A DNA stretch of 64,000 nucleotides from Strigops habroptila (lineage: Eukaryota > Chordata > Aves > Psittaciformes > Psittacidae). The notes beneath the pieces were generated by a model. That model made no database searches, had not been told where the DNA came from, and worked only from the letters and a program-made list of their open reading frames with translations. The stretch lies in NCBI RefSeq assembly GCF_004027225.2, contig NC_044290.2, forward strand, positions 3,364,906 through 3,428,905, read 5' to 3'. Shown in pieces: positions 42,901-53,875 of this stretch. Within the stretch, counting starts at the first letter, position 1, and the number at the start of each line of letters is the position of its first letter. Position numbers and translations under genes: made by a program.

Positions 42901-45900
42901 TGCCTGGGGGAGAGGGGCCATGTCCCCAGCCTGAGCTGCCGGAGCACCCGGGATGGGTGAAGACAGGAGAGGGGTTGGTCTGGCTCCATGGCAAGCTGGA
43001 GGGGTGCTCCTTGTGCTCCCATCTCCCGAGCCTGGCGTCACAGGCATCTCCTGCCAGTGCCAGACCCTGCTGCACCCAACCTTGTCCTAATGCAGTGGAG
43101 CTGCTGAAGAGCCGTTTCCCTTCTGACACTGCCATGAGAAGCCATATATCTGCTCCTGGCTCCCCGAAGCCCTTTAGTCATCCCTCAGAGGTGCCAGGCT
43201 TTCTCTGAGCTTCAGAGTAGCTCCTCTCTTCACTTCACAATGAAGTTTTTTGGACAATGGCAGGACCCTACGCTGTATTTCAGGAATGTTCTTACCTAAT
43301 CCTGCCATTTTCTCCTGGAAATACCTTGTCCATGCATGCTAGGATGTGTATCAGTAATCACTATCAGGTACACCCCTGCCAGTCCTGCCCTGGCTAATGC
43401 TGTTCCACCTTGTACCATTCCTTTTCATGCCTCTTTCACATTCAGTCTCACTGCTCTGTCAGCATCTCTGTCCCTCCCATCCACATCCTGAACCCAGGAC
43501 AACAAGACCCGTCTTGACTTGGGGCTTTCATGACTACGTTAGCATCAGCCACACAGCCAAGGGCACGCACTGAACCTGGACTGATGTATTTATTTGCAGT
43601 GGCCAAAGGTTAACAGAATGAGGACGGTCACAGCACCCTCCCTGTCCCCAGCTATTGCCTTTGTGCCTGCAGCCTGGCGTGGAGGAAGCTCAGCCCCACG
43701 TGGAAGAGGTCAAAGCTCAGCCCCATGTGGAAGAGGCTCAGCCCCACTCAGAGCAGCATGTGGGAAACCAGCTGCCCAATGTACCTTATAACACTCCAAA
43801 GTTGTAACACCTCAAAGTGGAGCAATGCTAATACGAAACCATATTCTTGTGTCTTCAGAGTTAAGGCATGTGCCAGGGTTGAGCTTGATGCCACCGTAAT
43901 GGGCAAAGCCAGGCAGAGCCAGGCACTGGGAACACTGGGACCATGGGGTGGGCTGGAGCCCTGCTCCTGCAAGGCCCTTCAGAGCTGCAGGACATATGTC
44001 TGAGACTCCCACATCACACATTTCATCTCCTAATGACCTGAGAGCATGGCCACAGAGCATGTCACCACCGTGTTACCTGAGGAAAAGCCATGTCGATGGC
44101 CCAAAGAGAGGCGAGCTTTGTTCTCCAGCTAATAATCTCCACCAGGGCAAGATAAGAGATGCTACAGAGACTCATCCAAGCCCCAGAACAGCTGCACTAA
44201 ATCCCTTTAGTCCTCAGCAAGACATTTGTTTACAGGGAGACTAGATTTTATTACTTGGCCTTGTCTAGTACAGGCTGTTCATGGGCTCCTGCCCACCCCT
44301 CCGCGGCGCTGGTGCTGGTCCCTTGGTCCCCTCAGAGCAGGGGCCACAGCAGAGAACAGGGGCTTGGGTCAAGGTTATCAAACCTGAGGTGTCGTCTTTT
44401 GCTTGGAAAAGGTGGGTTTTGTGGAGAAGGCGTGAGCTGGGGAGTGCCTGTGCCAGGATCAGCTTCCCCTTGCCCCCGTGCCCAGGACTGGCTGCTGTGG
44501 GTGACACTGGGGCTGAGCACCCTCACCGAGGGCTGCACAGGTGATACTGGTTTCCATGAGCACAGCTGTGGGTTGGATCAGCCCCAACCCTAAGGAAGAT
44601 CCCATACACTTGGCCAGGGCATGCCACGAGGATGCCCTTGGTCCTCCTGAAGTGGTTGGTGACGCCAGCAGGGATCTCCTCCTCTCCCTCCTCCACCAGC
44701 AATGGAAGACCCCAAATCAATCCCTGCTCTCCTCCCCTCTCCCCACTGATGCCCAGTGCAGGGCTATGGGCAAACCTCAGCCCCCGCCTTTTGCAACCAG
44801 CTCCTGCAACCTTGCCATTGTAATGGCCTTTGCCATCAACCCCACCTTGCCCTGGGGTTCACCATGCAGCAGGGAGGCAGTGGGGCAGGAGCCAGGGTTA
44901 CTGTGGCCGTCTCCAGGGCTGATCACCCTCATCTGCCCCCCAAAACAGAGCCAAGCCACAGGTTTTCCCTGCTTGGGGTGGCACGTACCCCGTGGTGGCC
45001 TCATCAGTGCTGGGAACAGGATCCACCCGGCGACATGCTGTTCCAGACAGTGGCCCCGCGTATGGATGATCCATCTATGCATTGGGAGGGCTGCAGCTCC
45101 CCTAAAGTGGGGGTGGAAGCTGTAAGGTTCAGATTTCTCCCCTCACCTGCCTCTAAATCAAAGGACATTCAGATTTAATCTCCGGGAAAGGTTTAACCCT
45201 CTCCTGCGTGGCTGGGTGTCCCCAGGTGAGGACCTGCCTGTCCAACCTCTGATACAGGCAGTGGGGCAGCCCTCTCCTTCCCACTCCCGTTTTTGCCTAG
45301 TCTCCTATCCAGGGTTCATTCCATATGGGAGAAGTGATGCTTCACCCCTGGCCCCTGCCTGTGGTGGTGAGCAGCTGGGGACATGGTCTCAGTGGGGTTT
45401 CTCATTACTGGCTGCTTCCTGCTCACCTTCTCAGCTGAACACCAGCAAGCCCTGCTGCAAACGCAGCCGCTCTCACGTACACCATGAATTTAACCATGGG
45501 CTGAAACAGGAGGCAGAGGCACAAGCAGGTGGGGTGGGGTGGAAGCATCCTGTTGACATGGGCTGCCTCTGTGTCCTGTTATGTGGTGCTGGGGCACCAG
45601 GCACCCCACTGCACCCACGTATCAGCAGCTCCATCAGCCCCCAGAAGCTGGCCCAGACTCATGGAAAAGTGTCACAATGCTGAGAACTCTTTGCTACCAC
45701 ATTCATAATGATGCTTGACTGCCTGTGAGCAATGGGCAAGGCACATGCTCCCACCAGCCAGGAAAGCGTTTCCCTCCATGTCACTGGGTTACTGGGGCAC
45801 CACGTAAGGGACTGGAGCAATGCCCAGCACCCGCTGCTCCTTGGAGAACATTACTCCATCCCCTCTGAACCGTGACAACTGAGATAGCTGCTCCCCAAAA

Positions 45901-47099
45901 CCACATCCAGAAGCAGCACAGGCTGTTCCTCAAGTTTGCAATTGTCTCAATGAGGCATATCCTGGTGCTGCAGTGGAGCCAGGTCTGGCAGCAGAGCTGG
46001 GCAGCACTTGGTGGGAAAGGTTCCTGTGCTCTTTTGGCTTCCACTCTCACACAACCATTTAAAGGCACTAAACATAAGGCTTGCCAGTGAAATAAAAGTG
46101 AATGTTTGGAAAAGATGCTGCAAAACTTGGCAGAACATTAAAACCTGGTTTGGGGATAGCTCCATCAGCTGGTTCAGCAGCATGGGCTGGTTCAGGAGAA
46201 ATACAGGCACCATGGTGTACCACGTCGCAGGATGCACAGAGCAATGGGAGGGAAGAGTGTTACTTGTACAGAACCCAGTTTCTCCCTTAATAGGTGTTGC
46301 TGACTTTTTCCAGGAGCAGGGGTCCAACGTCCTCCTCTGCCCCATCCCTGCTTCTGCTGCTGCTCCCCAGTGCTTCCATGGTGGGAAGCAGCACTGTGCA
46401 CACCATTTTTCAGCATTCTGTCCCAAACTGCCCCATCCTGGCTGCTGAAGGCTGCCCAGCCCGCTTAGGCAGGAGCTGGCCGGTATTTCAAGCTCAGCTC
46501 ATGGCTCTGTCTGAGCCCTGGCACTGACTGGGGCCTTGGGGACCATCCTTCACTTCCTCCAGGGTATCTCACCACTCCGTGGTTGATGGCTTTGGGGTAA
46601 GGATGACCAAGAACCCTTTTGTACACCTCCAAGCGCCCTTTGCTCCAAACCTGCCTGTGAACGCCGGGTGTGGGGCTCCACCTGCCCCAGACCCACACCA
46701 GCTTGTCCGTGCCCCATCCCAGCTCCTGCCCACCACTGCTGTCATCCCCTCATCCTTCCCTCACTGCCTGCACCCCTCCCTGCCAGCAGCTCAGGGCTCC
46801 CTTGCCCGCAGGTCACTGACTCTCTCCCTCCCTCCTCAGGCCGTCACCGTCCCTCTCCTGCAGGCACAGAGCCCAGGGCACCACGCTCCAGTCCCCACGG
46901 GTGCAGCACATGCCCTCAGTGCAGGATCCAACTCTCCACCCCCATTACTGAACCCCACATAGATCCTGGCTGCTCCCACAGCCCTGCTGAAGCCGGAGCC
47001 ATCTCAGCTCCGCTCACCATCTGATGCACAGCTAAGGGATGCAGAGCTTTGCTGTAGGACTCAGCCATGAGTGTCCCCAGCTCCCCGTGTCCATCAAGG

Positions 47100-47480
47100 G
47101 CCTGCGAGTCTTTCCCTGGGGGAAACACAGGCTGAAATAATTATTTTTGAATAATCTCTGACCCGAGCTGGCCAAGTCTTCCTTGAAAAATAGTTTTTAG
47201 AGACATCATTCTGGGTACAAAAGGCTGCAGTGGAAAACAAGTCAATGCATTCATCCTTCCCCGATTTCTTCCCTTCTTTGCACACAGTCCCTCTGTGCTT
47301 TGCTTTCCCTGCTGTCAGTGGACAGAAGCTAATAGGGAACGAGATATTCATGCAAAAGGCCTTTGGAAATATTCATTGCTCATCTCTTAACAAGATTACC
47401 CCTGAAATCCTCCATTGCTCTGAGGGAGATTTAAAACCTTTCAGGCTCTCGGTAACCATAGCAGCACAGATGTGAAAAGG
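47100..47480. promoter_or_regulatory. candidate regulatory element upstream of the small-GTPase gene
   Basis: An AT-rich island contains TTTCCC/GGGAAA as an inverted repeat (47111-47125), AATAATTATTTTTGAATAAT, an octamer-like ATTCATGCAAAA near 47346, a 10-bp palindrome AAAGGCCTTT (47355-47364), and ATATTCAT twice on either side of it. It lies about 2.6 kb upstream of the GTPase start. The function is inferred. Confidence 0.25.
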
Positions 47481-49727
47481 AAGGGGAGACAACTGATGTG
47501 AAAAATCACTGGGGACGTACAGTCAGGCTGCGTGCAGCTGCAGCATCAAGCTGCTTCTCTGCAACACACTTCTTCTTTGTCTCACAGGGCCAGGGCTGGC
47601 TCTTCACCTTGGCCAGACCATGCAAGACACATCCACATCTACAATGAACGACTCAAACTGCAGACAGTGGTAGTGATGCGACCCAGTGCTGGCTCCCATG
47701 GCACCAGCATCACCTTCCTGGGCACTATTTGGGAACAACCTCTCCATGGCTAGCATTGCTGCTCGGCATTCCCAGTGTGTCCATCAGCTCACAGCTCCTT
47801 CCCTGCAGAGTGCTGGCAGTAACAGGGATGGTTTAGAGCCAGGCTGGGGGTCTGGAGCCCCGGGTCTCCGTTTGCTCCTGCCATAGGTTCCTCTTTCACC
47901 TTGGGCATCATTTCTGCACCTGTAAGAGAGATGGGTGTTGATGAGGTTGAACAGATCCAAGGGCCATGAGGCCCTTTGGAATAAAATACTGGGAAACAGA
48001 GCAGCAGTAAGAGCATAACACAGGCCCCCAGCATCTCCTGAGAGCCAGCTGAGCCCTGCAGAGCTTCACCATAGCTGGCTGGGAGGAACTGCAGGAAACC
48101 CCTTTCATCTCCTTTCCCAAAAACCTCCATTGCTATGTCCATCTAAGCACAAAGAGGCATTAACCAAATTCTTTTCTAGTTAAAAAAAGTGGGTTTTGGC
48201 TTTACACAGCTTCCAAAGCTGGGGTGAGATTACTTGTCATGCCCTTCTCCCTCGCCGTCTTTTGTTCTTCATTCCCACTGATATTGATGATATACCAGGC
48301 ACCAAAATGTGGTCACTGCTTTGTTCACGTGCCTAAACCCAGCTCATCCATCCCTTCCTCTGGTCTTTGGCTCACATAAGGTCCTATGGAAGTGCCATTA
48401 CATCTTTTGTGTCTTCAACATCTTCTAACTCCTGAGGCTCAGTCGTTGGCATCACCTTAGGGATCTCCTCAGGGCACAGTCATCTCACCAGAAAGAGCTT
48501 CATGTTGTCATGTGATGCACCTTCACCATGTGCATCACCTGATGGTGCAAAACCCCGCAGGGTGCCACAGTGCACTTTTTGGACAGCAAATTGGCAATTT
48601 TGGACAGTGGTCCCATTGCCAGTCTTGTTAGGGACCCAACCTTCCCTTCTCCAAGGGCAGGCTCAGCCAAGGATGGGACTCTGCTTTCCCCAAGGCAATC
48701 TCTTGGCTCTACCTATGATCAGGTAGAGAAAGCTCTTAGCATGCCTACAGCGTAACAACAACTGGGGAATTCAGAGGCAGAAATGATTCTTGTGAAAAGG
48801 GCTTTTGGAAACAACAGGTTAAATTCAACCAGAACCAAATGCTGAAGCTGGAACTTTGCTATGGAAAGAAAACCAGCTGCATCTAAACTACACAAATGAG
48901 TCCAAAGCTTGAAAAAACCCACACATGCACAAAGGTAAGATAAAACTCATTTTAACTCTTGAGCAAGTTCCCTTTGTATTTGCACTGTGCATAAATCAGC
49001 TTCTGAACCAACTCTAGCATGAAATAGGGACGGTGACTGCTGAGGAAACACGGGGCAACCTGTACCTCTATGAGCAAACTCACTTCCAGAGTCGATGCCC
49101 ATCCATGCGGAGATGGGCATGAGCACACCTCCCACCCCTTGGCCTGACAAAGCCACCAGCCGTTGTAGGTCACAGTTTTGCTGAAGCAGGTCACAGCCAG
49201 TGTTCCTGCCCATGACCACTCAGCATCGCAGAGGTCGTGATGCAGCGTTTCATGGAGATCTTGTTTTCCCCTCAGGTTAAATATTTCACAGAACCACAGA
49301 ATAACTGACAGCTGAACATATTGGTTATGACACACGGGTTTCAGGGAAAGCTTATTCTTCCCCTCAGGTCAAGTATCTCACGGGTTCAAGGAAGAGTTGG
49401 GCACGTTTGCAGCACCCCTGTCTGAAAACAAGTCCCCAGCCTCGGATAAGTGTAAGAAACACCATGGGTGACTTCGGCCAGCTCCTGCCATGTCACCCAA
49501 TGGGTGAGGGACCACCACCGAGCTCCCTGCTGCCAGCAAGCCCATGCCAAGTACCACACATTAATCTCCAGGGAGAACAAAAGGACAGGACAGCTTGTGC
49601 AGCATGACGGCTGCAACACTGCCAGCTCCCTGGCGCTGCTGGCAGTGGTGAGAGATGCAAGTGCAATGTGCAGCGTAGCGCGGTGCTCTCCAGGGCTGCA
49701 GTGGCTTTCCAGGACTGAGCTCTGCGG

Positions 49728-49840
49728 ATTGGCCCGGAGCACCCCATTCTCCTCCCTCCCAGCCCTCCTCCTTCAGCACCCTCAACCCACGGAGATTGGA
49801 CAGCCGGCTGCCACATAGCAGAGGGGAGTCAGGATAAAAA
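49728..49840 (+). promoter_or_regulatory. possible promoter of the small-GTPase gene
   Basis: An inverted CCAAT box (ATTGG, 49728-49732) lies about 100 bp before a weak TATA-like GATAAAAA (49833-49840). Transcription would then start near 49865-49875 and give a 5' UTR of about 165-175 bases. No transcript evidence is available. Confidence 0.3.
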
Positions 49841-50038
49841 ATGAGCTGGACTTGGGGACTGTAGCATCTGTAGCAGAACAGCTGGGAGAAGTTTGCAGGG
49901 AGGTGGAACCAAACTTCCCTGGCTGCAACGAGCCGGTGCCGGGGAGGACAGACAGACGGAGAGACACCGGGGCTGCAGCCATCCAGGGATACCTTTGAGG
50001 TGAGCACCAGCTGCGGAGCATCCTGTCCCCTCTGCGCT

Positions 50039-50665
50039 ATGTCCCTGGTGGTGAAGGAAAAGAACCATGTGCGGTTGGTCTTCTTGGGTGCTGCCGGCGT
50101 GGGCAAGACAGCCCTTATCCGCCGCTTCCTGATGGACACCTTTGAGCCCAAGCACCGGCGCACGGTGGAGGAGCTGCACAGCAAGGAGTACGAGGTGAGC
50201 GGGGCCACGGTCAAGGTGGAAATCCTGGACACCAGCGGCAGCTACTCCTTCCCAGCCATGAGGAAGCTCTCGATCCAGAACAGTGATGCCTTCGCCCTCG
50301 TCTACGCCATAGACGATGCTGAGTCCTTTGAGAGCATCAAGAGCTTGCGGGAGGAGATCCTGGAGGTGAAGGAAGACAAGTTCCCTCCTATCGTGGTGGT
50401 CGGCAACAAGGCGGAGAGTGGCAGCGAGCGGCAGGTGCCGGTGGAGGATGCTCTGTCGCTGGTGGAGCTGGACTGGAACAGCCGCTTTGTGGAGACGTCG
50501 GCCAAGGACAACGAGAACGTCCTGGAGGTCTTCAGGGAGCTGCTGCAGCAAGCCAACCTGCCCAGCCGGCTCAGCCCGGCGCTCTGCAAGAGGAGGGAGA
50601 CGCTGCCCAAGGAGCAGGCGCTGAGGCCTCCCATGAACAAGACCAACAGCTGCTCCATGTGCTGA
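50039..50665 (+). CDS. ras-dva: Ras-dva-type small GTPase (Ras superfamily)
   Basis: A single open frame of 208 codons encodes a membrane-anchored Ras-family GTPase. Seen: G1 GAAGVGKT (17-24), Thr42 in the switch I region, G3 DTSG (64-67), G4 NKAE (123-126), G5 ETSAK (152-156), and a C-terminal CaaX box CSMC (205-208) predicting farnesylation. The stretch DTSGSYSFPAMRKLSIQN is typical of the RASD/Ras-dva group. The protein lacks the long basic C-terminal extension of RASD1/RASD2, so Ras-dva fits better. In Xenopus, Ras-dva acts in anterior ectoderm and forebrain patterning. ATG 50039 has a purine at -3; the frame is open upstream to TAG at 49871 but has no earlier ATG. Odd residues: Ala19 (Ras Gly12), Ser68 (Ras Gln61) and Glu126 for Asp in NKxD. 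The subfamily name rests on memory of the family; membership of Ras is certain. Confidence 0.9.
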   Translation: MSLVVKEKNHVRLVFLGAAGVGKTALIRRFLMDTFEPKHRRTVEELHSKEYEVSGATVKVEILDTSGSYSFPAMRKLSIQNSDAFALVYAIDDAESFESIKSLREEILEVKEDKFPPIVVVGNKAESGSERQVPVEDALSLVELDWNSRFVETSAKDNENVLEVFRELLQQANLPSRLSPALCKRRETLPKEQALRPPMNKTNSCSMC

Positions 50666-51320
50666 GCCAGACACCCGGGGCTGGGAGGAAGGTGCCGGAG
50701 GCAGCGGGACCGGCTGGAATCTCAGGTGGGCTGGGTGGGGAGAGGCGCTGCCTTGGCCAGAACCAACCCTGCAACCTCCCACCCCTTCCCTCCTCATCCC
50801 CACCCAGCCCACCGGGACCGGTGAGAGTTGGAGATGAGCAGGAGGAGGGACTTGGAAGGGATGCTGGGTGCAGGAGGGGTGCGGGGAGAGGGTGAGTTCC
50901 TGAAGAGGCAGGAGGTGTACCTGGGAAACAGCCGCCGGTCAGCCAGCATGCTGCGTCTGTGCCCAGCGAGCGCCCAGGCAGCAGCCAGGCAGCTCCTCAC
51001 ACGCTGGGGCAGGCAGACAAGCAGCGGGGCTGTGTCTGTGTCCATCAAAAGGCAGATGTGGGCATCGTGCAGCTGCCTCGCACCCACCGGTGCCGCTCTT
51101 CTGGGTCTCATCTGGATCCTGTGTCACCTCACCCCAAGCACTCCATGTACAGCCTCCTGGCACGTCTGCAGTTACAACACGTCTGGTGTCCAAAGTGGTT
51201 TTGGTTTTGTACCTGGGTGGTAGAGCATGTGATAGGGCAGTCTGTGCATCTCTTTAAGTTTCTCTTCTCTTCTTCTTTTATTTTTAAGCATACCTAATAA
51301 ACACATTGCTGCAAAGTGGA
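50666..51320 (+). other. 3' UTR of the small-GTPase gene
   Basis: Non-coding sequence runs from the TGA to a polyadenylation signal at 51296-51301. A T-rich segment just before the signal (about 51254-51286) is typical of a 3' end. Cleavage is inferred near 51320. Confidence 0.65.
51296..51301 (+). terminator. polyadenylation signal of the small-GTPase gene
   Basis: AATAAA lies 630 bases after the stop codon, the first such hexamer on the + strand downstream of the gene. Confidence 0.65.
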
Positions 51321-51412
51321 GCTCAAAAATGTCTGGGTTTCTTTCTGTTGTACTTCAAACGCTGCAGTGCCTGATATCAGGGGTTTATGCCCAGACCCCT
51401 TATGACTGAGTT

Positions 51413-51655
51413 TCATAGAAACTGAGACTGGTTTGGGTTGGAAGGGACCTTAAAGCTCATCCAGTTCCAACCCCCTGCCACGGGCAGGGACACCTTCCGC
51501 TAGAGCAGGTTGCTCCAAGCCCCTGTGTCCAACCTGGCCTTGAACACTGCCAGGGATGGGGCAGCCACAGCTTCTCTGGGCACCCTGTGCCAGCGCCTCA
51601 GCACCCTCACAGGGAAGAGCTTCTCCCTAAGAGCTCATCTCAATCTCCCCTGTTT
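51413..51655 (-). mobile_element. CR1 LINE, 5'-truncated copy, minus strand
   Basis: Reading the minus strand, the usual CR1 order is visible: GAGATTGAGATGAGCTC, GGTGCCCAGAGAAGCTGTGG, TTGGAGCAACCTGCTCTAG, then a TTCTATGAAA tail at the left end. About 240 bp remain. It lies directly behind the GTPase gene's poly(A) signal. Confidence 0.93.
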
Positions 51656-53119
51656 AAGTTTGCTTTGCCTCCTCCATGCTCCATGCTTATCTGGAGCCCT
51701 GGGGGAGCCTGCCCAGCTCCCCAGCCTCCACTGGCAGCATCAGGACACTTGGTGTTAAGGTTTTCCTGGCAATTTAACCTCTAAAGTTTTTACCAAGCAT
51801 GAGTAACTAAAATTTAAATCTCTCTTATAACATCCAAGTACAGAAAAGCACAACAACCATTAAAAGACAGCTGATCCACTGAAATAAAAACCATAAACAC
51901 ATTAAAAGGAGATACTAAAAGGAGTGGGAGAAGGGCACAGAAGGGCAGTAACGAGCATTTAACCTGCTCAACAGCCACACAAACACAATAAATAAAGTCA
52001 TTAAAGACTGGTGGATTAAAGAATCATCCACTCTGGTCCAGACCCAAGGGAGCTGGGCACTTTGGGGTCCCCAGCTTTCAGGAGCCCAGCCCTACAGCAC
52101 GGTGTGTCTCTGCTCAGCCCAGCCGGGCAGGCCGATGCAGGATCGCTCTCATTATCTCAGCCCCTTCCCAACCCGGGCAGAGGAGGAGGTGCTGGCAGGG
52201 AGCACCCAGCCACCCTGTGGGCATCCCTCGCTGGGGCACCCTGCAGACACCTCCCCACGGGCACTGGCACAAGGACAGTGACCTCCAGGCAGGAAAATTC
52301 CTCCTCCTGGAGCCTGAGGGAGGATGAGGCCAGGGGCAGGCAGTGGGGAAGGTCTGCTGCATGGTTCAGGATGCCCTCACCACTCTCTGCCTCACAGCCA
52401 CGTACCATGTGCTGCTCACCCAGCACCTCAGGGACACGCAGAGCAGCTCAGGGCAGAGCCCTGTACTGGGGAAAACGGCTCCTACCTGCAGGGAATGAAA
52501 TACAAAGAACGTTCCCTTTCAGCAGCTGACCCAGTGCAGTGGGGACAGGGGTGATGGATGCAGCCACAGTGATGCTGCACCTCGGCTGCACCCAGCAGCA
52601 GGGCCACCCGGGTGGGGTCAGGGCCATCCCTGCCCGCGCTGCCCACCCTTGGCCCCAACCGGGGTGACCTGCCCATGGTGAGGCACCTCTGGGTGGTGCA
52701 GCAGGTCCTGCCCCAATGACCTGACCTCTTGCTAATCAAGCAGCCCTGCAGCAGTTTCACAATGTGCAGAGAGGGATTTTGTTTGTTTTGGAGCACGGTT
52801 AGACTCAGGGGCACCAGGCCTTTTGGTTTACAATATTATGCTAAAAGCAGAAGAAAACCTCTTTGCAGTGTATAATTAGGAAGCTGGGATGAGCAAGGCT
52901 GCCTGCCAGCACCCTCGTGTGTGTTTTGGTCTGCAGTAAGGTCTAGAAACAGCTCCTCACACCCTGGTGAGATCCCAGGTCCTCCCCAGGCTCCCTGAGC
53001 TCCCCATGCCCACCACTGGCTCCCCTGGCAGAGCAATAACCCCTGGGTGCTTCAGGCCCCCCACTCCCAGCCATCCCTGGCCCATGACCCATGGGAAACA
53101 GCAAACACTAGTGCTGACC
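51656..53119. other. intergenic DNA
   Basis: No gene seen. An AT-rich part (about 51780-52030) is followed by GC-rich sequence with overlapping open frames that show no domain. Confidence 0.6.
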
Positions 53120-53252
53120 GAGATGCCGGAGCTGCAGAAGATGCAGAAACTGAGATGCTGGAGCTGCAAGAGATGGAAACCAAGATGCTGGAGGTGCAGA
53201 AGATGCAAAGACCGAGGTGCAGGAGCTGCAGACTGAGGTGCAGGATGTGCAG
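53120..53252 (+). repeat. degenerate minisatellite, unit ~30-32 bp
   Basis: Three long units (32, 30 and 32 bases) built on GAGATGCTGGAGCTGCA are followed by shorter ones (21 and 18). Read in one frame it resembles a short coiled coil (EMLELQEMETKMLEVQKMQ), but this follows from the repeat and has no supporting gene structure. Confidence 0.85.
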
Positions 53253-53574
53253 GGACCCTCTTAACTAACACACCTCCACGTGCCCCTGCAGTACTGGGCT
53301 CCAGCAATCAGTGGAGCCATTGGAGGAGCTCACCCAGGAGCACATCTCCCACACCCGATGCCCGGCTGCCTTATAGACCCCCTTCCTGCCACTCCGGCCC
53401 TGCCAGTGGCGGTCCTCAAGTTGGGATGAAGGGCAGAGATGTCGCTGGGATGAAGGGCAGCGCTCCCCAGCCCTTCTGTCTCTGACCTGCACAACCCCCT
53501 CTCTGGGGCATTGCAGGTTTGGGGTTGCTTTTTTGCAGCACTCACATGAAGTCCTGTTGCATGGGGCTGCTTAG

Positions 53575-53720
53575 CTGGGGTTACACACAGCTGCCCTGCT
53601 TGGGTGCTGGGGTTACACACAGCTGCCCTGCTTGGGTGCTGGGGTTAGCAAGCTTTGGCCATGCAGGAACATGGTGTGGAAGCTGGGGTTAGGAAGCATT
53701 TGCCGTGCAGGGATTCTGGC
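53575..53720 (+). repeat. minisatellite, unit 32 bp
   Basis: Two identical 32-base units start at 53575 and 53607 (CTGGGGTTACACACAGCTGC...). Two diverged units start at 53639 and 53683 with CTGGGGTTAG. Confidence 0.9.
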
Positions 53721-53809
53721 AGAACAAGAGCCTTTTAGATGTCTCTTCCCCATGCAGGATTGCAGGGCACCTGAACCAAACACCTGCAGTTCATTTTCTT
53801 TCAACAAGA

Positions 53810-53875
53810 AAGAAATGGGGGTTGGAACTGGATGATCTTCAGGCCCTTTCCAACCCAAACCGTTCTGTGACTCTA
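53810..53875 (+). mobile_element. CR1 3' tail fragment
   Basis: GGAACTGGATGATCTTCAGG then CCCTTTCCAACCCAAACCG and TTCTGTGACTCT form a CR1 tail. The remainder is not recognisable. Confidence 0.85.

Larger units (their letters stand above)
35572..49700. other. GC-rich intergenic region, no gene recognised
   Basis: About 14 kb between a CR1 and the small-GTPase gene. Many overlapping open frames exist on both strands, the usual effect of high GC; none shows a known domain, exon borders or codon structure. Two stretches stand out as AT-rich islands with homeodomain-like or octamer-like motifs (36714-36945 and 47100-47480). A short repeat of GCTCAGCCCCA(C/T)GTGGAAGAGG type lies at about 43687-43750. 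AATAAA hexamers near 40284 and 42387 lack an attached gene. Confidence 0.65.

Noticed and set aside
49285-49315. CACAGAACCACAGAATAACTG as a CR1 tail
   Set aside because: Only about 20 bases resemble a CR1 end and the adjoining CR1 sequence is missing.
49829-50812. Minus-strand open frame of 327 codons over the small-GTPase gene
   Set aside because: It is antisense to a gene with all G-box motifs on the plus strand. Long antisense frames are expected in GC-rich coding sequence; its translation has no domain.
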